This document shows, one piece after another, positions 10,435 through 21,972 of a stretch of 64,000 bases of DNA. Location of the stretch: positions 6,522,600 through 6,586,599 of the forward strand of contig NC_084816.1 in assembly GCF_963583255.1 (NCBI RefSeq). The letters run 5' to 3'. Each line of letters opens with the position of its first letter. Position 1 is the first letter of the stretch. Under the pieces are notes generated by a model. It did no database searches. It was not told where the DNA came from and saw only the letters and a list, made by a program, of their open reading frames with translations. The position numbers were made by a program, and so were the translations under genes. This DNA comes from Pyrus communis (taxonomy: Eukaryota > Streptophyta > Magnoliopsida > Rosales > Rosaceae).

Positions 10435-13259
10435 ATGTGGCTAACATGCCTAGCCTCTGCATTCCGTACATGTCTTGCTTGCACCATAGTTGCCCTAACC
10501 ACCCTCTATGGCCCACAATCTCTCCGACGCCAAGTAGCCTTCCCGGCATTCTCTTATGTCACAGTCCTCCTCATTGTTCCTGATGCAACTCTGGGGCACA
10601 CACTTTGTGGCTGTTGGCTCGGGCTCTACGCCACGGCACAAACTATTGGGCCGGCGGTGTTGAGTCTGTGGCTGATTGGGCCAGCCCGGCTTTCGACCAG
10701 CACGACCGCTCTGGCGGTGGGGCTTGCTGCATTCGGGGTGGCTCTGCCGGAGATTACTCACATTGTGACCAAACGCATAGCACTTGGACAGATTGTGATT
10801 ATGTATGTCATAGCTTATATAAATGGGGGCCATACAGATGCTATCATGCACCCTGTCCACGTGGCTACAAGCACGGGAATTGGGGTGTTGGCTTGTGTTT
10901 TGGCTCTGTTGATTCCCTTCCCACGCCTTGCTTCTCGAGAGGTGCTTTTAATCCATATAAATATTTAATAATGCAATTAAATTAGGTGCAGAATGACAAC
11001 CTGAAAGTGCAAATAGTCGAGATTACTTACATTTTATTGTATATAAATTAAATATTCAACGCGTTCGAATATATTTTGCAGGTTAAACAAAACGCAGAGC
11101 TACTTGCCGAGAATGCTTCACAAAGGCTCAAGATCTTTGGAGAGGCGTTCTGCGCAGAAGATAGCACATCAGCACTTGCATCACTTTCTCAAGCAAATTC
11201 GTTGGCTTCCACTGCAACTATGCTTTTTCAAACTATCAAAAACCACCAGGTAAGTAAACCTTATGCAAAATTACAAAATAACAATATATGCGTGATGAAT
11301 AATCATGTGTACATAATTTATAGCATGATTCAATAAAACTATGCGTACATAATATACATATAAATAGGGATCCCTCTTGTTAAAGGATCTGTATGTGTAT
11401 ATATATATATTTGACTTCGTTAATTAAACAAGTGAATCTCACCTCTTTTAGTAATGAAGTACGTAGTATACGTAGCTAGCTACTACTGATCAATTAAAGT
11501 ACCTTATAAATCGGACTCTCATTTTAGGCGCGCTGATCGATTTGAACTATGTTTTTCTTCCGTGCAGGAAAGCATGAAGTGGGAGAGAGTTCCGCTGAAG
11601 TTAATTTCGAGATGCGGCTATGTAAATCCAGGAGATAGATTGCAGGGCTTAGAGATACCCTTTAGAGGAATGGAAATGGCATTAACCTGTATTCCTTCAT
11701 TTCCAGTTAAGGTGGTGAATGGAGAGCTCAGTAAAGATGCTCTACTTAGACTAGTAGAGCAGCACATGAGCCTAGACTTAAGCACGCCTTGTGATTCGGT
11801 AACTGTTCCTGAATCAAAAGCAGAAAATGTTGGTTTCCTCCAAACACTTCAAACCATCCCACAAATCCACCAAGATTTACCCCCAATTTTCTTTTTGTTT
11901 TGCATCAATCTCCTCCAAGGCAAGTTATTATCCAGAAGTAAGACTGTACAGGAAAAATTTTTGGTTCACCAGAATGGAGGAGCAACTAATTCGTTCAAAC
12001 AAAATGGATTGTATTTCAAGATATGGAGTAACTTGTCCACCAAGGTAAGCAGCAAGAGGCTTATGTCAGCTTTCAAATGTTCACTCTCCTTGGGTCTTGC
12101 CGTGTTTTTCGGTTTGATGTACAGCAAAGATGATGGCTACTGGGCAGGACTCCCGGTAGCAATCAGTTTTGCATCAACCAGAGAAGCAACATTTAAAGTT
12201 TCAAATGTTAAAGTACAAGGGACTGTTTTAGGAACTGTATATGGAGTTTTGGGTTGGTTTCTCTTCCAAAGGTTTTTGTCAATGAGACTTTTATCTCTGA
12301 TTCCTTGGTTCATTTTCACCAGTTTTCTCCAGCGTAGCCGAATGTACGGCCAGGCAGGAGGCATTTCAGCAGTAATTGGAGCCGTACTAGTTTTGGGGAG
12401 AAGAAACTTTGGTCCTCCAAGTGAATTTGCCATAGCCAGAATCACAGAAACCTTCATCGGATTATCTAGTTCTATTATCGTTGACCTAATCTTGCAACCC
12501 ACAAGAGCTTCTGCTCTTGCAAAAGTTCAACTCTCTAGGACTCTTGGGACATTGCAGGAGTGCATCAACTCGGTGAGTCTTCAATCAGGAAGAGCCAATT
12601 TGGAAGATAATCAAAAGAGACTGAAAATGCATACTGAAGAACTTGGGAAGTTGATTGGAGAAGCTGAGGGGGAGCCCAATTTCTGGTTTTTGCCTTTTCA
12701 TAGTGCTTGCTATGGAAAACTCTTGAGGTCTTTCTCCAGAATGATGGACTTGCTAGTTTTAAGTGCTCATGCAGTTGGAATTCTTGAAGAAAATTCACAA
12801 ACACTTGAGGCTTCATGGAAGGAAATTGTACATACATTGGAATGTGACCTTGAACATTTCAAGAAAATGGTTGGAAGTTTGATGACATGCTTCAAGGATA
12901 TCACCTTGATAAAATCAATCACAGTTCTTGATCAAAAGAGTAACATATCTCCTGACCCCGAGTTGGGAAAATCTCGAACACCGAATATTTTTAGGGCTTG
13001 TAGTTCAGAGATGGATAAGATTATGAGTTCTTATCTCCAGCACTCGGAGGAAGTCGTTGATAAAATTGATGCTAAAAGTGAGGAGCTCAAGAGCCAAATG
13101 GTTTTGTGTTTAAGTGGTTTAGGATTCTGCATAAGTAGTTTAATAAGAGAAACAAGAGAGATTGAAGAGGGAATCAGGGAACTTGTTCAATGGGAGAATC
13201 CTTCTTCCCACATTAATTTGTACGAAATCTCTTGTAAGTTGCATGATTATCAGAAATAA
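10435..13259 (+). CDS. FUSC/ALMT-like integral membrane transporter family protein
   Basis: Three exons in phase 0: 10435-10941, 11082-11249, 11568-13259, giving 788 residues. The N-terminal 160 residues hold four to five hydrophobic helices (TCLACTIVALTTLYG, FPAFSYVTVLLIVPDATLG, TTALAVGLAAFGVAL), and a second cluster follows at about residues 390-530 (SAFKCSLSLGLAVFFGLMY, DDGYWAGLPVAISFASTREATF, GTVYGVLGWFLF, GQAGGISAVIGAVLVLGRRNFG). This two-block layout with a long hydrophilic C-terminal half rich in helices and leucines is that of plant fusaric-acid-resistance-like (FUSC) proteins, relatives of aluminium-activated malate transporters and bacterial aromatic-acid efflux subunits. It likely sits in the plasma or an organelle membrane; substrate unknown. 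Exon 3 is unusually long (1.69 kb). Start chosen at the first ATG after the TATA box. Confidence 0.82.
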
Positions 13260-13322
13260 TGTACCCATATATGCATGCAAAATTATATATAAAGAAAGAA
13301 CTGACAAAAATATGTAACGAAT

Positions 13323-13456
13323 GATTACTCCCTCATGAAAATTGTAAGGATCAGCTCGATCATTTCCTTTTAAAATCATTTTTCAGCAACTTACACTGTT
13401 TCTTTGCAATTTTTTTGGTTGAATTAATTACTCGCTCATGAAAATTGTAAGGAATG
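13323..13456. repeat. Short duplication in the 3' flank of the FUSC-like gene
   Basis: ATTACTC(C/G)CTCATGAAAATTGTAAGGA occurs at about 13323 and again at about 13428, bracketing a 105-base unit. The unit contains the GGATCAGCTCGATC string also present at 8597. Confidence 0.65.
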
Positions 13457-13721
13457 AGAGTGTGATTCATATTTATGTGTTTACTAACAATAAAATGAAT
13501 GAAAAAGTAGGTAAGTTTCCTTGATTTTTGATATGGCACACTTGAAAAATGAAGGTACGAGATAGTCGACAGGTTTCTCATCTCATTCATTTTCATTCCC
13601 AACCGTTTAATGAAGTGTATTAGTGTTTGAGCAGCTAGAATGAGATTGCCAATATACAACCATATGAATTTAATCGTAAAGTGTATCAATGCATCCCATT
13701 GAATTTTTGGGCTCCTATTAT

Positions 13722-14100
13722 TTAGTACAGCAGCAACAACAACAAAGTCTTGTTTCACTAAGTGAAGTAGGTTGTATGAATCATAAAACGTCATTGCAGT
13801 GATTTTTGCACCAAGATTTCTATCAGCTTTGAGTACTCCATGTCTTTTGATAATGTCTCTTCTCAAGTCTTCATCTACCATTTTTGCCCCAAGCCTTTGT
13901 CTCATAATTGCATTTTCTAATTGGAGCATTTGTAAGTCTTCATTTCACATATCCAAACCACCTTAACTGATTTTATTTCATCTCATCTTCAATTGTGGCC
14001 ACCTCTATTCTACCTCAAATATTCTTGTTTTTAATCCTGTCATTTTTCGTATGATCACTTATCTAATGAAATATTCTCAATTGCAGCTCATATTATTCAG
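13722..14100 (-). mobile_element. RTE-type LINE 3' end, minus strand
   Basis: Starts with a CAA-repeat (the complement of the TTG tail), then CACTAAGTGAAGTAGGTTGT and AAACGTCATTGCA, matching in reverse the LINE tail at 4.2 and 6.2 kb. Further on, CCAAACCACCTTAACTGAT and ATTCTTGTTTTTAATCCTG continue into the coding part of such LINEs, with many stops. This is an old, 5'-truncated copy and is longer than the other two. Confidence 0.65.
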
Positions 14101-15224
14101 TAAGTTAGGTAATTACAAGTCTATCACCTTGAATTTTTTATTTATTTACAATAACTCCACCCCATTTTGAGAAAGAATTTAAATGAAAATAAAAAACAAA
14201 CACGAACATTGTCTACTAGAATTTTCTCCTAAAATCAGAATACTAATCAGATTTGCTTTGTGAATCTGTTTATCGTTTATGATGGAGTACCATTAATTTC
14301 AACCCAACTTAGAAAGAAATTCAAAATCCTAATGCAGATAGAATCTTCCAGGAATGTTCTTATCAAGACACCATTTTGTCCAAGTTATTTTTACACGTGG
14401 CAATACCTCAGATGCGTAAGCGTATAAAATGACAAACTCATACAAAAGAGAGCATTGGGTTCCAACCTTCAAAACAAAGCAAGGAACTTGGTCTTACCTG
14501 TCTCTTAGACAGTCACCAAAGTCCCACTAGATTGTCACATCTATATCTTTAGGACTCAGAACCCTAATTCCCCTCTAATTATAGGCTATAGCTCACTAAT
14601 CACTGTTATTAGGATCACTAATCCTATATATCCTTTCCTTTTTCCCAAAATTCATAAATTAGATAATCCCATAGACCTCTCAAAATCCAAGATTCTCTAA
14701 CTTCTTCACATGGTAAATAAATAATTACAATCTTCTTTATTTGGTACATAATTACTAATTATAGTTGGATTACCAAATTTGAATTATTATTATTATTTGG
14801 TACCTTTAAAAGAAAATGATTTCTAAATGGGGAATAATAATACAGTTTGCTTGCAGATGACGTTTTAATATAGTGACAAAAAATAATCATGTTTGTGCGA
14901 ATGACATTTTACCGCAGTAAAGAAAATTAATTATGTCTATACACTCTAATATGAATTCAATTTCCACCAATCTTCATTTAACAACTAATAATTTAAACTA
15001 TTAACATTGTTATTTGTCAAAAATAAAATAAAATAATACAGTTTGGATTGTCACTTCAAATTGAATTTATTGTTATCGAGGAGCTATCAGTAAAAGGCCA
15101 GAACTTTCCTTGAATTTGAAGGCTTTCCGGTTCGTTATATTATTTAAATGTTTATATTTCTATTTAAAATTCATCGGTTGGTAGAAGTTCCGATTTTTTG
15201 GAATTATTTTGAGATTTGAGGGAC
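14101..15224. other. Intergenic, AT-rich; UXS promoter region
   Basis: No ORF of interest. Several A/T runs and no recognised transposon ends. The last 200 bases are presumably the UXS promoter. Confidence 0.5.
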
Positions 15225-15232
15225 TATAAATA
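15225..15232 (+). promoter_or_regulatory. Putative TATA box of UXS
   Basis: TATAAATA about 375 bases upstream of the ATG. The distance suggests a long leader, probably containing an intron; a candidate acceptor (TTGCAG) lies just before 15587. Confidence 0.5.
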
Positions 15233-15600
15233 TTGGGTTTCTGCTAACTTGAACTTGGCGGATCCAAAGGGTATTGGGTTTTCTTCCTAAGCGGCTTTAT
15301 CTTTCAGGTCAACTTCAACTTCAAGCTCTAATCTTTCCTTATAATTCGAGTGATTTTCTAGTATACTCGAACTTTTTAACGGTTAGATCATTGGTTAAAA
15401 ATATAACGATTAAGATTTAACGGTTAAAAATCTCCAGAGTCTAAGATATTTCGAAGCACCATAAAATTTTCGATGATTAGAAACTGAAGTTCAAAACTTT
15501 GTTACAATTTCTGCAGAAAATTTGATCTTTTAGTGCTTGTAGTTTGAAGGTTTTGGGTAAATTGTTGCAGGTATTTGGATTGCAGAGAGGATCTGAGAAA

Positions 15601-18600
15601 ATGGCAAACAATTCTACCAATGGGGAGCACCAGACCACAACAAAGCCTCCTCCTTTGCCATCTCCTCTGCGGTTCTCCAAGTTTTTTCAGGTCCTTGTGC
15701 TATTTCTTTTGTTTATTTACTCATCTATCTTTTTCGTTTCTTTGGGTTTTTGTGAACTGCTTTTTACAGTGTTGAAATACCTTTTTTTGGTGTTGATTTT
15801 GTGTATTTATTGTGTTTCTGATATTTATGCCACTGGGGTCGTTGCATTTCTCCATCAGCATTTACTGATAGCAACCTAAATCTTAGAAATATTGTAATTA
15901 ACTGATAATTATACAATTATTTTGTTTTGCTAATACAGATCGCATTTTCCACACGATTGGTTTGTACGATTAGATCTTGAAATTATGTATCGTCAGTGGT
16001 CGAGGTTTTGCGCTCGTATCACACTCATTCTCCACTTTCTTGGTTCTCTGTTTTGTCCCCAGTTAGCAGAAAGTCAAACCACATTTCTGAATTCTCTGAG
16101 TCCAGAAGAAAATGTTGCATATCCTCATGATCTTGCCTGTTTTGAAATTTTGGTGTCATCTAACTTTGTCACGTTTCCATTTTTTCGCTCGTTTGTTGTT
16201 ATAGCAAAGATGAGTTCATTACGCTTATTGAGATAAATCGTGCTGCTTTTCAGTTCCAGGAGTATGTTTTGTTTGGTATTAGTTGGCTAGTAAATATCAT
16301 TGTTCTGTCCAAATTTTCACGTCGGCCGCTTATGGTTATTGTAATGCTTTGATTGTGTGTTGTTTACTGTGGCAGTCCAATATGAGAATTTTGGTTACTG
16401 GAGGAGCTGGATTCATCGGTTCTCACCTGGTTGACAGGTTGATGGAAAATGAAAAGAATGAGGTAAGCATATTATTTACTTTTAATAAAGTCTCAGGGTC
16501 AATTTTTCTGTTCAGTAACGAGTTCAAGATTCAATGTTTTTATATACTTCATGTTGGGAAACTTTTGTTAATACTAAGCTTCCATGATGAACAAAATTGC
16601 AATAAGTTAGACGTAGTATAAGATCATATATCAAATGATTTGTTTCATCATGGTTTATATTGTTTCCATTCTCCACAGGTTATTGTCGTTGATAACTACT
16701 TCACTGGCTCCAAGGACAATCTGAAAAAGTGGATTGGTCATCCCAGATTCGAGCTTATTCGTCATGGTACATACATTTTGGTTTACTGAGCAAGTTACTT
16801 TCATCTGGGTTTTCTTTTTTCTGTTAAGAGTCATTAATCTTTTCAAAGGCATGACTTTTATTTAAATATCTTTATGTTTGTTTGCTACAGATGTCACAGA
16901 GACGTTGTTGGTCGAGGTTGATCAGATTTACCATCTTGCTTGCCCAGCTTCACCAATTTTTTACAAATACAATCCTGTAAAGGTAAACATATGTGATTGG
17001 CACATTAGATATCGAGATGGCATTTGGCAGTGCATGTGTCGCATGCGATTCAAATTGCTGATTAAGAGAAAATGACTTGTAAAGCAAGGCGGGCAACATG
17101 TCATTTGTCCTTAATCAGCAACGGAAGCTAATATTTTTACTTTCTTTTTCCTGTTCATTCATATAAGATCTTTCACCTCCAATAGAAAATGTACGTTAAA
17201 TCTGTAATCTAACATTTGAGCATATGATTCTCTAACAGACAATAAAAACAAATGTGATTGGCACGCTGAACATGCTTGGACTTGCAAAGCGAGTTGGAGC
17301 AAGGTGGTCTATTAATCTTGCACTTATAAAAGATTCATAATTGTATTCCATCAAGTTGTCTTACTTTAAGTAAATATATTTGAGCAGGATTCTGCTGACA
17401 TCCACTTCAGAGGTATATGGTGATCCTCTTGTGCATCCACAACCTGAAAGCTACTGGGGTAATGTTAACCCAATTGGTAAGTGCTCGTCTCATTCTAAGC
17501 TGGAAATTCCGCTTCATTCTGGTTTTAACTAAACGCTAATATCTTTTGTATTTGACACCATGTTACCAAAAAAATTAACTCTGAAATGGTTTACCTGATT
17601 TGAGATGGACTTCCTTGATGGAGATTCCAGAAATGCTGAACTGTTCATGGGATTTATTTAAGTTCATGAGACCATGACCTTGACAAGTACATATATTAAT
17701 TGCAGGAGTAAGGAGCTGTTATGATGAGGGGAAGCGTGTTGCTGAGACTTTGATGTTCGACTATCATAGGCAGCATGGGATAGGTATTTTGTTTTTTCTC
17801 TTTTTCCGTTTTCCATGAACAAAGTATTGTTATTTTTTTTCTTTCACACGTATGGCCCTCGCATGAATATATAATTTCGTTTACACTCTTTGACAGAAAT
17901 ACGTATTGCGAGAATCTTCAACACATATGGCCCTCGCATGAATATTGATGATGGGCGTGTTGTGAGCAATTTTATAGCTCAGGCCCTTCGGTGAGACCTT
18001 AGGGTGCCCCAACTGTGGCTACTTTCATCACTAACTAATTCAGTCTTGACTTAAAGACAGCTAATTTCATCACTTCCCTTTCCCTTGAATATTGATACCT
18101 TTGGATTAATTTTACAATGTGTTTTCAACATTGTAGTGATGAACCGTTGACAGTTCAGAATCCTGGGACTCAAACTCGCAGTTTCTGTTTTGTCTCCGAT
18201 CTGGTATGGAACTTTTTTCGCTTTTCATTTTGTTTCCGTGTATGGCAATGAGTTGGGTTTTATGTATAGTAACCCATTTAAATTTTTGTAGGTGGATGGC
18301 CTCATTCGTCTCATGGAAGGAGAGCACACCGGGCCTATTAACCTCGGAAACCCAGGTAATCCATTAGATATATCATACTGTGATGAGTGTATCTCAAAAA
18401 TCTGTCATAAGACTATGCTCTAGTTTTATTGACATCTTGTGTACTTTCAGGTGAATTTACAATGCTCGAACTTGCAGAAACGGTAAAGGAGGTCAGTTTC
18501 TCTTTTTCCATCATTTTTCCTTTTGTTGGCTGTTAGAGTATGGTTTTGCAGAAGCTTTTTTTCAGTTCGAACGTTAGAAACGAATATTTGGTGAATGGAT

Positions 18601-18913
18601 ACAATAACGTTTGAAACATTCGAGTTTTGATGTGTCAATTACAAAACAAGAGGACCAGTGATCTTGTTGGTTTCTACTATCAGTACTATGTCAGATATAT
18701 TGATCGATTTATATGCTACTTTTACAGCTCATCAACCCCGAGGTGGAGATCAAGAGGGTGGAGAACACTCCCGACGATCCAAGACAGAGGAAACCCGACA
18801 TCACAAAAGCAAAAGAATTGCTGGGATGGGAGCCGAAGATCAAGTTGCGCGAAGGCCTACCCCTCATGGAGGAGGATTTCCGATTGAGGCTTGGAGTAAA
18901 CAAAAAGAAATGA
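15601..18913 (+). CDS. UXS: UDP-glucuronic acid decarboxylase, cytosolic type (UDP-xylose synthase)
   Basis: Converts UDP-glucuronate to UDP-xylose, the xylose donor for xylan and xyloglucan. Twelve exons close in phase: 15601-15690, 16376-16462, 16679-16766, 16891-16982, 17239-17303, 17388-17476, 17706-17783, 17897-17990, 18137-18203, 18292-18355, 18451-18491, 18728-18913; 346 residues. It is an NAD-dependent extended SDR: the Rossmann glycine motif TGGAGFIG is at residues 38-45, the STSEVYGDP active-site stretch at about 146-154, and the YxxxK catalytic pair at Tyr176 and Lys180. There is no N-terminal membrane anchor (Golgi isoforms have one), and the start [18 protein letters not shown] is like Arabidopsis UXS3/5/6, hence a cytosolic enzyme. 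Sequence is intact. The next gene downstream converges on it. Call is very secure; the isoform number is not assignable. Confidence 0.97.
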
Positions 18914-21145
18914 TTGTCTGTCTGTTTGCATTGCCGGAAATATAAACACCGGCGGGGTTTGAGGTCTCGGTTATGGAATGTGTTTGACAATGTGGCGTAT
19001 GCGCGTCTTGGATGATTCCCGTAACCACATTGTGTGCTTCCTTCTTGTTTTTGTTCTAATTCATTGTGTTATAATATAAAATACGAAACGGTGTCTCTGT
19101 AATTTCAATTCAATAGAATCCCTCCTTGCAACGTTAACGCGTGAGATGGACACACATGTTTTGTCTTCGATCAAACAATACATGTAAAACGTCATTTCTC
19201 TTTATGCATGTGTAAGATCTGTCATAAGGACAAATCAATAAGGGGAAATTTTGCATTTCCAGCTACATTTGTCGGTAAGAAGGAATGACTTTTTATACGA
19301 ACAAAAGTAACTCGCTAGACGAAAAATAACGGCGTGTTGAGACTGATTTAGCAAGATTTGTAGGTAAGGAGGAATCACTAAACATAAAATGTGCATTTCG
19401 GACCGGACTGTAATTGCCGATAAAGGAGGAATCACTAAACTTACACGAAGGCAAATTATGCGCAGACTCTAACAAATTTGGTGATCCCCTTCCCCCGCCG
19501 GTCGCCACTACCTAACAAATTTCTTCTCCCAAGATTCTACGGTGCCACATTCCACAGCACATCTAAAAGCATACAGAACTTTTTTGCTGAAAAGAAGGGT
19601 GACACAAAAACAGGAAAGAAATCACAAAACCAGAAACAAGCGACGCGATAACACTACTTCGCCATAAGCCTGTAAAAATAACATGAATATGTAACACAAC
19701 TTTTGTTTCATTTTTGAAGAATGTCGGGCGAATGCACCAAATTCAAAACCAACGAATAGCAGTCTTTCTTCCCATGTTATTCAAGTCATTCAAAACATAA
19801 CAGAAAACTCAAAAAGAGTATCTAGAACATCTCTCTTTCGTTATTATAGTCCTTGAAAATAGCACGAGAACCTCCTCCTCCTCCACAACTCGAGTACAAA
19901 GGTGGCTACCACGGCATTCAGAAATCACCTATAAAACAAATGAAGAACTAAGTAAAGAATTTCTACAACAGACTCATAAATTATATCTAGCAATGCTATG
20001 GCATGCTATTGACGATGTACAAACGGTACATGCCAAAAACGAAGACTGACCTAAATAGAAAGATCAGATTATAAAAACAAAAACTAAATGAACAAGCACT
20101 AGAGAAAACTACAGCAATCCAAGTTAAGGTTATATCTATGCCAATAGATCCCAAGGGAAGGAGAAACATTGTATCCTGGACAACCCCCTGGTATACGTAA
20201 AAGCATTGCAGCGATCATGTCCTGGAAAGGTATTCATTTGACAAATATCCTTAACTGAATGTTGGCGGCTTAGACTCGCCTAGCGCATCCTTTAGAAATT
20301 TCAAACCCTTGTTAACATGCAACTATGTAAGTTAATGTTTTAAATAACTCATCAATTTAGCATTTTCAAAATCTCCATACCCAATACATATGAAACTCAT
20401 CATACTAGGAAAAGTAAAAAAAAACCTATAAAATTTTAGAAAGAAGTCAGGATGCAACAAGTACCAAAAATTGTGTAACCAATTATCCCCGGCCCACAGA
20501 GAGAGTTTACAACTCAACTGTATGGTTTTCATGGTGGAATTCAAAATTTTGGTTTTTGGCCAAAAAAGGAATTCAAAAACGGATAAGTATGGGCTTCATG
20601 TCCAAGTGACTTTTACAACAATTATGATAGAGTTGAGATGATCGATGCATGATCTAGCAGCAGAAGACCAAGTCTGACCATCTGACTCTAAACCACGTTG
20701 GGAAGTAATCTCGACCAACTAAATGCATTAATGCCTTGTTCTTTTTCGAAAAACTGAACTATAAGCCCTGAGAACACACATCGGTTTTCAAGTTTTTGCC
20801 ATAAACACAATGTGTACCAAAATCGTCGTAAGTAAAATACTTCTGGACTCAACACCATATACCAGAGAATCAACAAAATTAACTCATGATTCCAAACTTC
20901 CTACCTAAAAATGATGTTTCCGCACATTAAAGAAACAACAAAGCAATCAATTATAGTAACAGAATTAGGATCTAGATGCCATTCATTACACCCAATGCAA
21001 CAATCAGCAAAAGTTTCAACGAAAACTCGAAAGAGTGGATTTTTTTTCACGCGCTGTAACAATTACCAGATAATCATACTGCATTTGAATGATAACTATT
21101 TTCTCTTTATCTACGGCCTAACGAATCAACGGATTAGAAGAAAAG
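18914..21145. other. Convergent intergenic region between UXS and the ATP synthase subunit
   Basis: 3' UTR of UXS probably ends near 19130 (AATAGAATCC after TATAATATAAAAT). Beyond that no coding sequence is visible. A short direct repeat (GGAGGAATCACTAAAC near 19369 and 19425) is the only structure noted. The long stretch before 21145 may include a 3' UTR, possibly with introns, of the minus-strand gene. Confidence 0.45.
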
Positions 21146-21416
21146 CTACCTCTTGTGCCTTTGAACGAAAGGCGAGTTCTTGGCATCTTCCTCTGCGAAT
21201 AAATTAACACAAAACAAATGGGTCAACGAAAATTAGGGTTTCGAATTTCGAATTGGAAACGAACAGATCGCAGATCGGGGAGGGGGACAGCTTACCAGTG
21301 AGGCCGAGAGAGAACTTGGTGATTAGGGTTCCGGTGATGGCGAACCCAACGAGGAACGGCCAGTTCCGGTTCCACTCTCGCTTGAAGAAAATCGGCCATG
21401 GATCGAACTTCCTCAT
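21146..21416 (-). CDS. Mitochondrial ATP synthase 6 kDa subunit (plant-type)
   Basis: Two exons on the minus strand, 21416-21296 and 21192-21146, splice at G|AG to give 55 residues: MRKFDPWPIFFKREWNRNWP, then FLVGFAITGTLITKFSLGLT, then EEDAKNSPFVQRHKR. This matches the plant 6 kDa subunit of the mitochondrial F1Fo ATP synthase in length, in the MRKFDPWP start, in the single membrane helix (about residues 21-40) and in the EEDAKNSxFVQxH tail. It is expected in the Fo membrane sector. Too short for simple ORF finding because the second exon encodes only 15 residues. A Mutator-like element begins 249 bases upstream of the ATG, so the promoter is short or partly inside the transposon. Confidence 0.9.
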
Positions 21417-21655
21417 TTCTCTGAGTTTTTTCTGTTTTCGCGTTCCTTCAACAATTGCTCTCTCCTACTCCGTCTAGGTTGTGAGCTATTTTATTAGCTA
21501 CTTGTAACCGTTGGATTTCAATCTTTGTCGAATCATGCTTAATAGAAATTGGACGGCCCGTGATTTGAATTTCACAAAGTGGGCTACTTGCTATTTTATT
21601 CAGTTTGGAGCAGCTAATCTCAGCCCATTGATTGGTAAGAGGTTCTAGGTGCACC

Positions 21656-21664
21656 CAAGAATTG
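21656..21664. repeat. Left 9-bp target site duplication of the MULE
   Basis: CAAGAATTG, identical to 25204-25212. Because the site is embedded in the palindrome CCAAGAATTGG, the boundary could shift by one base either way, but 9 bases is the size expected for Mutator-like insertion. Confidence 0.85.
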
Positions 21665-21945
21665 GAGAAATTTTTGGGGCAACGGAAACACACACCTCAG
21701 CAAGGCGGGTGGTGATCCCAACATATTAAATTTTGACAGTTAGATTTTATCATTTGCTCACTTAATCATATTTGGAGAAGCTGAAAAGTCAAAAACAAAA
21801 AGATGCCTTTTAACTCTGTTACATCCTCCGTTTATTTCTTTCAATTGAAAAGCTCTTGTGTCGTCGGAAACTTTGAGGGAAGTTGCACAGACTCAATTCC
21901 CTCTTTTATTTCTTTGAAAAATAACAAGAATTCCCTCCATTTCTC
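21665..21945 (+). repeat. MULE left terminal inverted repeat (281 bp)
   Basis: Pairs with 24923-25203 along its whole length with scattered substitutions. Ends at CCCTCCATTTCTC. A weaker continuation (TATGGATGGAGACT) pairs with bases near 24757-24770. Confidence 0.9.
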
Positions 21946-21972
21946 ACAGACTCAAACCTAGACCAAGGTATT

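Noticed and set aside
13360..13929. 189-codon minus-strand frame
   Set aside because: Its first third is decayed LINE tail read out of frame; the rest has no protein-like features.
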